A stretch of 64,000 nucleotides of DNA from Saprospiraceae bacterium (GCA_016787415.1 JAEUUT010000060.1:1-64000); one strand, 5' to 3'; counted from the stretch's first letter, positions 8,482-18,326 are shown. Notes: a model not told the origin generated them from the letters alone. Numbers and translations are program-made.

Positions 8482-9018
8482 ATGACACCGCACGAATTCC
8501 TCCACGACATGCTTTTGCTCGAACACAGCAAAGCACAAACCATGCGCATTGTTCACTGGATCGGTGCGGACGCCGAGCGCCTGGCTGCACTCATCGACAT
8601 TTTTCTGGGTGACGAATACCGCCTCACCCAGCGCAGTGCCTGGGTCGTACGATATGTCGGTGAAAGCCATCCGGATATGATGAAGCCTTACTACCCCATG
8701 CTGTTGGAAGCGCTGAATCGCCAACCCGTGCACGATGCCGTCAAACGAAATACCTTGAATGTTTTTGAGGATGTGGAAATTCCGACTGAGTATTATGACG
8801 CATTGGCCGACCACTGCTTTAATTACCTGGCCGACCCGAAAGAGCCTATTGCCGTTCGTTGCGCATCCATGACCATTTTGGAAAAAATTACCCGCCAAAT
8901 TCCGGAATTAAGAGAAGAACTCCGACTGCTCCTGGAGGAACAATCGGAGTTCGAATCGGCCGGCATACGAAGCCGAGCGAAGAAAACGCTTTTGAGAGTT
9001 ATGAGGGATGAGTTATGA
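8482..9018 (+). CDS. Hypothetical helical (HEAT-like) repeat protein
   Basis: A 178-residue, strongly helical, acidic protein with paired helices of about 30-35 residues that resemble HEAT/armadillo repeats (AERLAALIDIFLG, RLTQRSAWVVRYVG, AVRCASMTILEKI). There is no catalytic motif, signal peptide or membrane segment. It may act as a small scaffold. It follows the metallo-hydrolase gene by 18 bp and is probably in the same transcript. The last residues (VMRDEL) and the TGA stop are read from the left arm of repeat E4. No family name can be given. Confidence 0.75.
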   Translation: MTPHEFLHDMLLLEHSKAQTMRIVHWIGADAERLAALIDIFLGDEYRLTQRSAWVVRYVGESHPDMMKPYYPMLLEALNRQPVHDAVKRNTLNVFEDVEIPTEYYDALADHCFNYLADPKEPIAVRCASMTILEKITRQIPELREELRLLLEEQSEFESAGIRSRAKKTLLRVMRDEL

Positions 9019-9111
9019 GTGTTACGTACTTTTCTTTTGGCTTATCTAAAAGAGTGGCCAAACGCAGAGTACGTAACACTCATAACTCATCCCTCATAAC
9101 TCATAACTCTC
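8994..9111. repeat. Element E4: inverted repeat with GAGTTAT words; arms differ by one heptamer
   Basis: Left arm is 8994-9030 (37 nt) and right arm is 9068-9111 (44 nt). The inner 33 or more bases pair perfectly, including the variant word GAGGGAT. The right arm has one extra GAGTTAT unit. The arms share their words with E3, while the loop differs (it holds TTTTGGCTTATC against GTGGCCAAACG). It sits between two convergent genes and carries the stop of one and part of the stop of the other. Confidence 0.9.
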
Positions 9112-12100
9112 ATTCCACTTTCACCCGTATTCCTTTCGAATGGCTCGAAAATTCCGGCGCGTACATGCACTGCATGGTTGTGATGCCATTGCTCATATCG
9201 CCGCGATGCGACACGACGAGCGGATATTCGAACACAAATGTGCCGCGCGGCAGGTGCTCGATAAAGAAGTTGGTCGCCAGGTCTTTCGTGCTTTCGTAAT
9301 AACCCAGCCCGTTTTGCCAGCGGTATCCACTCAGCACATTCACCGGTTCGAAACCGGCCGCGCGCATGTCTTTCAGGTGTACAAATTCCATTTCGCGGTC
9401 GACCCGGATTTCGATGCGCACTTTCACCTTATCGCCCCGATGCAGCACAGCGCCGTCAGACAGCGGTTTGAGGACAGGGCCGGTGGCGGAATTTTCTTCG
9501 CGGTACAATTGCTTGACGATCGTAAGCGGTGTTTTCTGAAAGTCGCCGATTTTATCGAGGTCTTCGAAATATTGCCAGTAAGCAGCGCCCCAGACGATAT
9601 TGGAATTGGGGTTTTTTACCTCGATTTTGCTCCATGACGACTTGATGTCCTTGCCCGTCCAGGTTTCTTTGAAATAACCCGTACCTGGTTCGGATTCAGC
9701 AGGTTGAATGGTTTTTCCACCCAGCGACACCTGTACCGGCTGGCTATTGGCAAGCCAGTTTTGCTGATTATCCTGACCGATCAACAAGGCATATACGGCC
9801 TCGGAGGTGGCTTTGGTGCTTTCCCAGCGGTTGGTTTGTTTGTTTTTGAGCAGCCACACGCGCAGTTCTTCGACAGATTTGGTGTCGTGGGTCACTTCAT
9901 TGAACACTTCCACCATGAGCGCTTGTGTTTCTACGGGCAACTGATACCAGTTATATCCCCAGTTGACAGGCCAGTACATGCCCAGTTCTTCTTTCATCGT
10001 AGCGCGTTCGCGCAGGCTGGCTACAATGCCCTGGGCAGCATTGCTGCGTCCGTAGCGGTGCAGGGCAAGCGCCAGCATTCCTTCCTGATAGATACCCTTG
10101 CCTAGCCAGTATTTTTCAGCCTGGGCAAGGTAGTAAGCCAGTTCTTTGGTGGGGCGATCTATCTGGAAAAACGAACGTGCATAGAGGTACTGAATAATCA
10201 TACCGTCGAGGTGGTCATCTTCCCATTTTGTCTTGCCGGCCTGCACATCGCGTTCAAGGTTGCGGTATTGCTCCTGCATTTTCTGGTCGCAGTACCCCAG
10301 GCCTTTATTCAGCATTTCCGACGCATTCTGATCCTGTTCGGCATCGAAAGCGCCCAATTTGGCCAGGTGGCCAAATCCGGACACGATATGCTGGGTAATG
10401 TACCAACTATCCTGCCCACCCGGGAACCAGGGCCAGCCACCGTTGCCCGATTGCCGTTCGGCCAGAACGGCCAGGGTGCGTTCGCGCTCGGAAGCCATGC
10501 GGTTGAGGTCGAACAGCAGGGCGATGTTTTGCTTTTGCTGTTCTTCGCTTTGGGCGTCGAGCACCCAGGGCGTTTCTTCGAGCAGCGCCGATTTTAGTTC
10601 CTGGTTTTTGCTCAGGTTCGATTTGAGCGCATCCGTACCTTTCCAGCGGTCGTACATGCGCTGTATCTGCGGCATTTTACCTACTACACTCGATGCGAGG
10701 GTATTTGCATAAAAGCGGCTGAACATCTGTTCGGAGCATTCGTGCGGATATTCCATGATGTACGGCAGCGCCTGCACAGCGTACCATACAGGGTTGCTCG
10801 AAAATTCGATGGTGTAGCGGTGATTGACCAGAGAAGCGCTGTTCCCGCCGTTTTTGAAATTGCCAAAAACAAAAGACTTGCTCTGGTTACCGCGCAACGT
10901 AATTGGTAGCGTTTCAGTCACCAGCAGGCGGTTGGAAACGACCGGCAGGCTGCTTTCCTCGCCATCTTTAAACTGCTTGCTTTCTGCAAAAACCTGCCAG
11001 GTGACTGCGCCTGTGAAATCCTCGGGCACGCTTACCGTCCAGGCCAGCGGCGCCGATTGGCCGGGTTGGACGTTGAAAGGCACGCTGTTGTTGGCCGCAG
11101 TCAGTTTGAACGTCTCGCCGACAGGTTTCAGGGTAGTGGCATCGAGCAATTGCAGCGTAGCCTTCCCTTGCAGGGCCTGTTGAGAGAGGTTGCTCACCTT
11201 GGCAGCAAACTCAAAGGAATCGCCTGCGCGCAGGAAACGAGGCGGATTGGTAATCACCATGAGTTCTTTCTGCGTCACCACTTCTTTCACCGACAAAGCC
11301 TGTTCCAGCGTTTTGGTGTGGGCGAAAGTGAGCAGTTTCCAGCGGGTAAGCGCTTCGTTCATGGTGAATTTCAGCACGACATTGCCATCCTTGTCCGTTT
11401 GCAGTTGCGGGAAAAAGAAAACCGTTTCGTTCAGGTTGCGGCGGGGCGTTACACCGCCATCAGATTCTGTTTTGGGCGGCTCTGAAGCGGATGAGGGCTC
11501 ATCGACAACCAGGTCGTTGCGCACAATCTGCACCTTTTCCTCGTATGTTTCCGGGTCGAAAGTCACCACGGTGTCCATGGCCGCTTTGCGCATTTTGCCG
11601 CCTGCTGCCATGGGCGCCGGAGCCGTAGCCATCACTTCATTACGTCCTGCGAAATCGCCATAACTTCTGCTGAAAGTCCTCCACATCTGGAATCCCCACC
11701 AGTTGAAGTATGGATACTGACGGCCTTGGATATACTCGCGGGCCTCTGGTGTATAGTGGATTTCACCGCTGCGCGCATTAAATGTGGCAACGGAAGAGGA
11801 AATGCTTGAATTGTGCGTAGGGAAATAAATGCGTTCCCAGTTATGCGGCAGGAACTGGTCGAGCGATGCGTCATACATGGCTGCTACGAGTTCAGCCGCT
11901 ACCTTGTCTTTTTTAGGGCCACTGATTTTGAGTCGCCATTCTTCTTTCTGGCCCGGGCTCAGTTTGTCCCGGAATGTTTCATAACTGATTTGCAGGTCTT
12001 TGTTGCTCCAGGGCACATTTACGCCGATATTGGACAGGCCGTAAACCCGGTTGTTGTAAATGGCAAACCAGTGCATGGAAAAGCCGCCCCGGTCTGCTTC

Positions 12101-15100
12101 CAGAATCGGGATTTCCACTTTTTCAGCGCCATTTGTTTTCACCCAGCGGCGTGTTTCCAGTCCGTTGTTGCCTTCTCGGGCAAAGAAAAAGTTCAGGTTG
12201 GTCGCTTTGCTGCCCATCCAGAAGCGGGCTATTTCGCCAGGCTCCAGCGGGTTCTTTTCGATTTCTACAGTTGGATTATTAAAACGTGTTTGCGGCTTTT
12301 TCGGGTCGTATACTTGCACGACCTGTTTGAGCGTCACATCTTCGCCGTTTTTATCCTTGGCAAACATGAAGATGTTGTAATACCCCGGAGTCAGGCGGTC
12401 GAGGTGCAGGTCAACGACATTCAGTTTGCTGGTATTGAATTCCACTATCGCTGGCGATTCACTACCATCTAACCACGAAGCGGGGTCATCCTCATTTTTC
12501 CGGGCAATATCCGGGAACATGCGCGCCCAGTCGTCGGCAGCAATGGTGGGAAATTCGGGGCGCTCCCACAAGCGCTGTTTGTACAATACAGCGGGTTCTT
12601 TCAGGCGGGTAATCAGGATGTTGCCCTGTGCCGTTTGCGGGCGTCCGGCCAGGTTGGTTGCCGTGAGGGTCACATGCTTCATGCTGTCGATGGACATGCG
12701 CTCGCTCAGGTTCCAGGAAATTTTCAGGGAAGTATAGCCTACACTCACGTTGGTGGTTGTGCTGCGGGTTTCGCCGCTCACATCCGTCACATCCACGTAG
12801 ACCGTGTAATCAAATACCGGCTGATCTTTTTTGTTGATGCTGCGGTCGGGAATGGCCTCAAACGGGATTTTGAAGGTACCATCGGTGCCAGTCGTCAGCG
12901 TCCCATTGGCGATTTCCATATCGTCGCTCTGCGGGTATGGCTTGCGGAACCAGCCCCAGTCCCAGAACGGGAAACGCGCCTGCCGCACGACGCGATAGCG
13001 CACTTCTGCACCATCGACGGCATTGCCTGCGTAGTTTTTGGCTTCGCCTTCTACTGTAATCTGATCGCCCAGGCGAAACTCACCCTCCACAGGTTTGGTG
13101 GTGACTTCAAAACGCGGGCGTTTGTATTCTTCCACGCTGAAAAACCCGGCGCCGCTTGCTTCATCGCAATGAACGCTCATGTATCCTGTCAGGCCGGTGG
13201 CTGGTGCGGTAAATACCCCTTGAAAGGAGCCGTATTCGTTGGTTTTGAGGGAAAGAGTGCCTTTTTCCTGTTGGTTGGGGTCAAGCAATTTTACCGTTAC
13301 AGTCCGATTGGCGAGTATCGCGGGTTTTTGTTGCTGATCTCTGTCAAACAAAATACCCTTGAAATAAACCATTTGGCCGGGGCGATACAGAGCCCGATCA
13401 GTAAAAAACCGTACTTCCGGGTAATCGTCTCTGTCATTGTAGTTATCAAAATGATAAACACTGCCCGTCCACAAGGAATCCTGTTGGTACACAGCACGAA
13501 CCGACAGGTTGGTACTGCGCGGCAGGTCAGGATTTACCCAGCCATCCTGATCGGTTTCTACCGTTTTTATCAGTTTGGAAGTCCTGCCATCACTGCGGTA
13601 ATACCACTCGAAAAATTCCAGTTTTACCCCCTTCACAGGCGCGCCGTCGACACGATTGGTTACAACTAAATAAGGTGTATTTTGATGGTGAATATCCACC
13701 ACTGCCAGTTGCGAAATGGTAAACTGCGCTACCGACACGTGTCCTCCAACACTGTTAAATGCCGCATTATCTGACACCAGCACCCAATACTCGCCAAATG
13801 GAAGCCCATCCAGAGCCAGTTCGGTACTGTGCATTTGGTAGTCGCCCGGATCGGGAATACTCCATTCCTTGCGCTGCATTTCCTTGAATGTCAACAACCT
13901 TGGAAGCCGTTCTTCATATCTCAAACCGTTGATGTCGTTTACATCATTAGAACTGCCTCGCACTACTTTTACATAGGCTTTTGGCAGGTTGCGAAATTCA
14001 AGGCGTACCAAACTGCTTTTTCCGGGCAGATTTACATCCTCCACCTGAATATTCAGGATGACCGTCTTGATCATCATGAGCAACTCCTCACACTGTAGCG
14101 CGCCCAGGCTACCCGGGTGTAAGCGGATCGATTCATCACACAGCGCGATGGCTTTTTTGATGTTGTTTACCTTGTTTTCACTTTCCGATGTGTACAGCGC
14201 GAGCGCAAGTTTGTAACCTACTTCCGACTGTATGGGATGGTTGGGCGTGCTTCGATAAAGTCGATCCAGCGCATTGATATACAACACGTTGCGATTTTCA
14301 AGCACAGCATTGTTCGATACAAATTCCAGGCGTCTCAGGTCGACATCCACCAGGCGGGCGCGTTGTATGGTCTGATCACCGGCGCTTTTGATCGCATAAT
14401 TCCGCAGGAGTTTCTGGAACAACCCCAGTGCCAGCCATTTGCCGGAAGTACTGTCACGGGTAGGGAAGTTTTCGTAGGCAAAAATATCGTTGTCGGCAAA
14501 GGCCTTTTCCTGATCTATTTGGAAAGCATACGCCGGCTGGGTCAGAAAATTCCGGTCGTTGCTGAAGAAATCAATTGCACGATGTGCCAGCAGGTCGTAC
14601 AGGGTCGGGCGCAGAGCGGCATTGGAAATGGAATCGTTCAGGCCCGGCATTACCACTGCATCAAAATCCTTGATGGAAATGGTATTGAGCGCGTTTTCAT
14701 TCTGCACAGAGGCCAGGTAGAGTTCCTGGGCGCGTTTTTCCAGTTGCGCGGCCGACCAGGTCATGATATCGCCGCCCTCTCCGTCAGGAATGGGGGTGCG
14801 ATCCTGGATGCTCCAGCCTTGCTGCGAGAGGTAATTGCCATACAATTCGCCCAGCATGCTTTGCAAAATGGATTTTTCAGGCTGCACAGACGTCGCTTTT
14901 TCTTCTTTTTCCAGCATTTGAATGGCCTTCACAAAGCCATCTTCTTCCAGTTGGGAAATGAATTTTCCACGGAACAACAGCGCTTTTACAATCTGGGGCT
15001 GGTTTTTGTCGGCTTTCGCCCGCACCTGAATGGATTCTACTTTTTCCAGGGCGCTTTTGAACAGGCCCTTGGTTTGCAGGCTGTCTACTATTTTCCAGTC

Positions 15101-15262
15101 GTCGGCATAATCCCGTGCAGACGCGGATTTTGGGTCGGGCATTGTGGTGGAAGTGTTTACAGGTGAAGGATTTTCTTTGGTTCCAAGCCATTTACAGGCC
15201 GAAATGAATACAAGTATGGTCAAAACAAGCCACATACTTGTCTGATGGCGGAGGTTGGGCAT
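9110..15262 (-). CDS. Bacterial alpha-2-macroglobulin family lipoprotein
   Basis: A very large (about 2050 residues) secreted protein of the bacterial alpha-2-macroglobulin type. The proposed start MPNLRHQTS gives a signal peptide with lipobox FISAC and a likely lipidated Cys; a start at 15271 or 15298 adds a few residues. It has a helical N-terminal region and then macroglobulin beta domains (MG2-like FFTDRALYRPGQMVYFKGI near residue 640). The A2M-specific block is LNETVFFFPQLQTDKDGNVV. The thioester region YPHECSEQMF, with CxEQ, is near residue 1510. A helical toroid (GGWPWFPGG) and a receptor-binding-like C-terminal beta domain follow. Such proteins are thought to trap foreign proteases at the cell surface. 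The usual partner, penicillin-binding protein 1C, is not in the window. The stop lies at the edge of element E4. Confidence 0.93.
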   Translation of the reverse strand: MPNLRHQTSMWLVLTILVFISACKWLGTKENPSPVNTSTTMPDPKSASARDYADDWKIVDSLQTKGLFKSALEKVESIQVRAKADKNQPQIVKALLFRGKFISQLEEDGFVKAIQMLEKEEKATSVQPEKSILQSMLGELYGNYLSQQGWSIQDRTPIPDGEGGDIMTWSAAQLEKRAQELYLASVQNENALNTISIKDFDAVVMPGLNDSISNAALRPTLYDLLAHRAIDFFSNDRNFLTQPAYAFQIDQEKAFADNDIFAYENFPTRDSTSGKWLALGLFQKLLRNYAIKSAGDQTIQRARLVDVDLRRLEFVSNNAVLENRNVLYINALDRLYRSTPNHPIQSEVGYKLALALYTSESENKVNNIKKAIALCDESIRLHPGSLGALQCEELLMMIKTVILNIQVEDVNLPGKSSLVRLEFRNLPKAYVKVVRGSSNDVNDINGLRYEERLPRLLTFKEMQRKEWSIPDPGDYQMHSTELALDGLPFGEYWVLVSDNAAFNSVGGHVSVAQFTISQLAVVDIHHQNTPYLVVTNRVDGAPVKGVKLEFFEWYYRSDGRTSKLIKTVETDQDGWVNPDLPRSTNLSVRAVYQQDSLWTGSVYHFDNYNDRDDYPEVRFFTDRALYRPGQMVYFKGILFDRDQQQKPAILANRTVTVKLLDPNQQEKGTLSLKTNEYGSFQGVFTAPATGLTGYMSVHCDEASGAGFFSVEEYKRPRFEVTTKPVEGEFRLGDQITVEGEAKNYAGNAVDGAEVRYRVVRQARFPFWDWGWFRKPYPQSDDMEIANGTLTTGTDGTFKIPFEAIPDRSINKKDQPVFDYTVYVDVTDVSGETRSTTTNVSVGYTSLKISWNLSERMSIDSMKHVTLTATNLAGRPQTAQGNILITRLKEPAVLYKQRLWERPEFPTIAADDWARMFPDIARKNEDDPASWLDGSESPAIVEFNTSKLNVVDLHLDRLTPGYYNIFMFAKDKNGEDVTLKQVVQVYDPKKPQTRFNNPTVEIEKNPLEPGEIARFWMGSKATNLNFFFAREGNNGLETRRWVKTNGAEKVEIPILEADRGGFSMHWFAIYNNRVYGLSNIGVNVPWSNKDLQISYETFRDKLSPGQKEEWRLKISGPKKDKVAAELVAAMYDASLDQFLPHNWERIYFPTHNSSISSSVATFNARSGEIHYTPEAREYIQGRQYPYFNWWGFQMWRTFSRSYGDFAGRNEVMATAPAPMAAGGKMRKAAMDTVVTFDPETYEEKVQIVRNDLVVDEPSSASEPPKTESDGGVTPRRNLNETVFFFPQLQTDKDGNVVLKFTMNEALTRWKLLTFAHTKTLEQALSVKEVVTQKELMVITNPPRFLRAGDSFEFAAKVSNLSQQALQGKATLQLLDATTLKPVGETFKLTAANNSVPFNVQPGQSAPLAWTVSVPEDFTGAVTWQVFAESKQFKDGEESSLPVVSNRLLVTETLPITLRGNQSKSFVFGNFKNGGNSASLVNHRYTIEFSSNPVWYAVQALPYIMEYPHECSEQMFSRFYANTLASSVVGKMPQIQRMYDRWKGTDALKSNLSKNQELKSALLEETPWVLDAQSEEQQKQNIALLFDLNRMASERERTLAVLAERQSGNGGWPWFPGGQDSWYITQHIVSGFGHLAKLGAFDAEQDQNASEMLNKGLGYCDQKMQEQYRNLERDVQAGKTKWEDDHLDGMIIQYLYARSFFQIDRPTKELAYYLAQAEKYWLGKGIYQEGMLALALHRYGRSNAAQGIVASLRERATMKEELGMYWPVNWGYNWYQLPVETQALMVEVFNEVTHDTKSVEELRVWLLKNKQTNRWESTKATSEAVYALLIGQDNQQNWLANSQPVQVSLGGKTIQPAESEPGTGYFKETWTGKDIKSSWSKIEVKNPNSNIVWGAAYWQYFEDLDKIGDFQKTPLTIVKQLYREENSATGPVLKPLSDGAVLHRGDKVKVRIEIRVDREMEFVHLKDMRAAGFEPVNVLSGYRWQNGLGYYESTKDLATNFFIEHLPRGTFVFEYPLVVSHRGDMSNGITTMQCMYAPEFSSHSKGIRVKVE

Positions 15263-15409
15263 TTTTAGCATTTGAAAGGGTGAATTCTGATGTTGCAAAC
15301 GTACAAAGTCAAATGATGCAAGCAGGGGAAAAATTGCACAATAGACGTCGGATTTTTTAAGAAAGTTGGTGGGTTTCTATCTTTACAGAAATAAAAACCT
15401 GATCGATTT

Positions 15410-15952
15410 ATGCCTGAAATACTACCACCTGTAAAAAGAGTCGCCCTCGTCGGCCCCGAAAGTTGTGGCAAAAGTTACCTGTCCGAATACCTCGCCCGGT
15501 ATTTCCAAACGGTATTTGTGGAAGAATACGGCCGTACTTATTGTGAAAAATTTGGCATGAACCTCAGCGAACTCGATTTTGCACACATTGCCGGCGGACA
15601 ATTGTACCGCGAAGATGAAATGGCTCGCCAGGCCAACGGGGTGCTGATTTGCGATACCGAACTGATTGTCACACAGGTGTGGAGCGAAATTTACTTCAAT
15701 GGCATTTGCCAGCCCTGGATCGAATGGGCCAGCCGACAACGCCACTACGACCACTACCTGCTGCTGGCGCCCGACATCCCGTGGGTGAACGACGGACTGC
15801 GCGAGTACGAGCACCGGCGGGAATGGATGTTCCAGCGGCTACACGATATTTTGCTGGAAAGAAACCTGTCGTTTACCATTGTTCGAGGTGATTTTGAAAC
15901 GCGCAACAAAGTGGCGATAGATGCGGTAACAGAGGTGAGAGGTGAGAGGTGA
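15410..15952 (+). CDS. NadR-like ATP-binding kinase (nicotinamide riboside kinase type)
   Basis: A 180-residue P-loop protein. It has Walker A VGPESCGKS at about residues 14-22 and an acidic FVEEYGRTY segment. CDTELIVTQVWSEIYFNG is a core motif, and DIPWVNDGLREYEHRREWMF is a block typical of the ribosylnicotinamide kinase domain of NadR. It lacks the adenylyltransferase and DNA-binding domains of full-length enterobacterial NadR, so it is a stand-alone kinase domain. The likely reaction is ATP-dependent phosphorylation of nicotinamide riboside in NAD salvage; this is inference from the family. The last six residues and TGA come from GAGAGGT tandem words, and the next gene is convergent only 4 bp away. 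Confidence 0.85.
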   Translation: MPEILPPVKRVALVGPESCGKSYLSEYLARYFQTVFVEEYGRTYCEKFGMNLSELDFAHIAGGQLYREDEMARQANGVLICDTELIVTQVWSEIYFNGICQPWIEWASRQRHYDHYLLLAPDIPWVNDGLREYEHRREWMFQRLHDILLERNLSFTIVRGDFETRNKVAIDAVTEVRGER

Positions 15953-15970
15953 GAAGTTAGAGGTGAGCGG
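15930..15970. repeat. Element E5: lone arm of GAGAGGT words
   Basis: A short tandem run of GAGAGGT/GAGAAGT heptamers in the gap between two convergent genes. It encodes the end of the NadR-like kinase and the stop of the histidine ammonia-lyase. No inverted partner is seen nearby. The same words appear in lone arms at 24632-24681 (opposite strand) and 34376-34430. Confidence 0.7.
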
Positions 15971-17438
15971 TTTGAAGAAAATGGATGGTTTTTTCAATGT
16001 CGGTACTGAGTACGCGGTCTTCGGCGAGGCGGGGCACAACGACGCGGTAATCATTGTACGCCCTTTCAATCAAGTCGGACGAGCGCAGTGGCCGCCTGAA
16101 ATCAAGCGCTTGCATGGCTACCATCCATTCGATGGCCAGCAGGCGTTCGAGGTTGAGCACTACGCGGCGCACTTTGGTAGCGGCATTGGCGGCCATGCTC
16201 ACGTGGTCTTCCTGACCATTGCACGACACGATGCTGTCGACAGAAGCAGGCGCGCACAACGTTTTGTTCTGGCTGACAATGGCCGCTGCGGTGTATTGTG
16301 CGATCATCATGCCCGAATGCAGGCCGGGATTTTCGGTCAGGAATGCGGGCAATTCGCGTTGTCCGCCGATCAACTGATACACCCTGCGCTCGGAAATACT
16401 GCCCAGTTCAGACAGCGCAATAGCCAGATAATCAAGAGGTAATGCCAGCGGTTGCGCATGGAAATTGCCACCGGAAACAATCAAATCATCTTCCGGAAAA
16501 ATATTCGGATTGTCCGTCACCGAATTGATTTCAACGGCCACCATGTGTTCCACATGCGCCATGGCATCGCGACTGGCGCCGTGTACCTGTGGCACGCAAC
16601 GGAACGCATAAGGATCTTGCACACTTGTTTTTTCAGTAGCAGCAATCTGACTGCCCTCCAGCATTTTTCGCAAGGTGGCCGCCGTGTTCAACTGTCCTTT
16701 GTGCGGGCGGACCTGATGAATATGTGCGTCAAGCGGCGAGAGCCGACAATTGAAAGCATCGTAGCCAATGGCTGCATTGAAATCGGCCAGATGTGCCAGG
16801 CGGCGGCTTTCCAGCAGGCACCAAACGGCATATGAGGCGGAAAACTGAGTACCGTTGAGCAGCGCCAGGGCTTCTTTTGCCTGAAAACGCAGCGGTTCCC
16901 AGCCTTTCAGTTTGAGTACCACATCCGAACGCTGCCGGCGGCCTTCGTACCACACCTCTCCCTGCCCAATGAGCGGCAGACTCAGGTGTGCCAGTGGCGC
17001 CAGGTCGCCGGAAGCGCCGAGCGAACCCAGTTCGTAAATGACCGGAAAAATGCCTTCGTTGTAAAAATCGATCAGGCGCTGCACCACTTCAACCCGCACG
17101 GCGCTGTGGCCATAAGCCAGGCTCTGCACCTTTAACAGCAACATGATGCGCACGATTTCCTGCGGTACAATGTCGCCGGTGCCAGAGGCGTGGCTCACCA
17201 CGAGGTTATACTGCAATTGCTCGATGTCTTCATCGGAAATGCGAATGTTGCACAACGAACCGAAGCCGGTGTTGATGCCGTAATACAGTTCGTCCGATTG
17301 GGCAATTTTACGGTCGAGGTATTGGCGGCAGGCCCGGATACGCTCGGATGATTCGTCGGACAATTGCAGCGGAACATGGCGGGAAAGAATTTCGCCTATT
17401 TTTTCAAGAGACAGGAGCGCAGGGCTGATCAGGTGCAC
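15957..17438 (-). CDS. hutH: Histidine ammonia-lyase
   Basis: A 493-residue enzyme of the aromatic amino acid lyase family. Residues 142-144 (ASG in LGSLGASGDLAPL) should cyclise to the MIO prosthetic group. Other family motifs are the YYGINTGFGSL loop (catalytic Tyr), LLNGTQFSASY, DPYAFRCVPQVHGASRD, SVTDNPNIF and NGQEDHVSM. The QEDHVSM motif fits histidine lyases better than phenylalanine or tyrosine lyases. It deaminates L-histidine to trans-urocanate, the first step of histidine breakdown. No other hut gene is adjacent, so substrate choice rests on motifs alone. Start ATG 17438 gives the normal N-terminus. It is convergent with the NadR-like kinase gene. Confidence 0.93.
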   Translation of the reverse strand: MHLISPALLSLEKIGEILSRHVPLQLSDESSERIRACRQYLDRKIAQSDELYYGINTGFGSLCNIRISDEDIEQLQYNLVVSHASGTGDIVPQEIVRIMLLLKVQSLAYGHSAVRVEVVQRLIDFYNEGIFPVIYELGSLGASGDLAPLAHLSLPLIGQGEVWYEGRRQRSDVVLKLKGWEPLRFQAKEALALLNGTQFSASYAVWCLLESRRLAHLADFNAAIGYDAFNCRLSPLDAHIHQVRPHKGQLNTAATLRKMLEGSQIAATEKTSVQDPYAFRCVPQVHGASRDAMAHVEHMVAVEINSVTDNPNIFPEDDLIVSGGNFHAQPLALPLDYLAIALSELGSISERRVYQLIGGQRELPAFLTENPGLHSGMMIAQYTAAAIVSQNKTLCAPASVDSIVSCNGQEDHVSMAANAATKVRRVVLNLERLLAIEWMVAMQALDFRRPLRSSDLIERAYNDYRVVVPRLAEDRVLSTDIEKTIHFLQTAHL

Positions 17439-17810
17439 GGTCAGGTTAAGTTTGGTTAGGCTGTTAATTTGGGCCGCGAAGGTACGCTTTCCGGCAGTAA
17501 TCTGATACCCTGCTGCTGCCTGCGGCGATATACGACTTATTTCCAGCCCGTTAAAATTGATTTAAGACAGGTTAAACCGTGGTTAATGTATTTTGAGGGA
17601 AACATCCGACACGCAACACAAAGTATTGATAATCAATAAATTAAAAACACCACACCAAAATACTTCTTTCACCCTATGCAACTTCCTGTCCCGAACTTAC
17701 GTCAGAAGTCGGCGTTGAACATCCGAAACTCCTACTTTTGACCCATCAAAAGCAGTTTGCAGGAGTTTCTTCCGCGCAATCAACCTTTACACAAATCAAT
17801 TTACAAAGCC
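17439..17810. other. Divergent intergenic region, hutH / ompH
   Basis: This 372-bp gap between divergent genes holds no convincing ORF or hairpin element. The only recognisable signal is the promoter-like sequence at 17715-17740. An AT-rich stretch at about 17570-17660 has no repeat structure I could identify. Confidence 0.6.
17715..17740 (+). promoter_or_regulatory. Probable Bacteroidota promoter upstream of the first ompH
   Basis: TTG (17715-17717), then a 15-bp spacer, then TACTTTTG (17733-17740), matching TAnnTTTG. It lies 70 bp before the chosen start at 17811. The spacer is a little short for the consensus. Confidence 0.55.
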
Positions 17811-18326
17811 ATGATTAAAAGAATCGTTTCAACCACCTTGTTCGCCTTCGTGTTGTCTGCCTTTGCTTTTGCACAACGCATTGCTTTCGTGGATGTTACG
17901 GCCATTCTGGAAAGCCTCCCGGAATACCAGAAAGCACAGGAACAACTTGACAAAATCGCTACCCAGTGGCGCCAGGAAATTGCCCAGGAGCAAGACCAGG
18001 TAAAAGGTATGTACAGCAAATACCAGGCTGAACAGGTGCTGCTCAGCGAGGATATGAAAAAACAGCGCGAAGACGAAATCATGAACAAAGAGAAAAGCGT
18101 ACGCGAAAACCAGCGCACCAAATTTGGCCCGGAAGGCGCTTTGTTCAAAAAACGTGAAGAACTCATCAAACCCATTCAGGACAAGGTGTATGCCGCTATC
18201 CAGAAATTTGCCGAAGACAAAGGGTTTGAATTTATCTTCGAAAAAGGCAGCGCCTCGGGTATGTTGTATGCCGATAAACGCAACGACAAAACCGAAGACG
18301 TAAAGACTATGCTGAAAAAAGGATAG
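17811..18326 (+). CDS. OmpH/Skp-family periplasmic chaperone (copy 1)
   Basis: A 171-residue protein with a signal peptide (MIKRIVSTTLFAFVLSAFAFAQ, cut after AFAQ) and an FVDVTAILESLPEYQ segment. The long charged coiled-coil arms are rich in E, Q and K. A conserved C-terminal part (FAEDKGFEFIFEKGSASGMLYAD) closes the OmpH/Skp fold. Skp-like trimers hold outer-membrane proteins unfolded as they cross the periplasm. I used ATG 17811, since an upstream frame start at 17757 would spoil the signal peptide. A paralogue follows on the same strand, separated by hairpin E6; their own promoter-like signals suggest they can be transcribed independently. Confidence 0.92.
   Translation: MIKRIVSTTLFAFVLSAFAFAQRIAFVDVTAILESLPEYQKAQEQLDKIATQWRQEIAQEQDQVKGMYSKYQAEQVLLSEDMKKQREDEIMNKEKSVRENQRTKFGPEGALFKKREELIKPIQDKVYAAIQKFAEDKGFEFIFEKGSASGMLYADKRNDKTEDVKTMLKKG

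Noticed and set aside
12635-13669. Plus-strand open frame inside the alpha-2-macroglobulin gene
   Set aside because: Shadow of a confirmed gene with conserved domains on the other strand.
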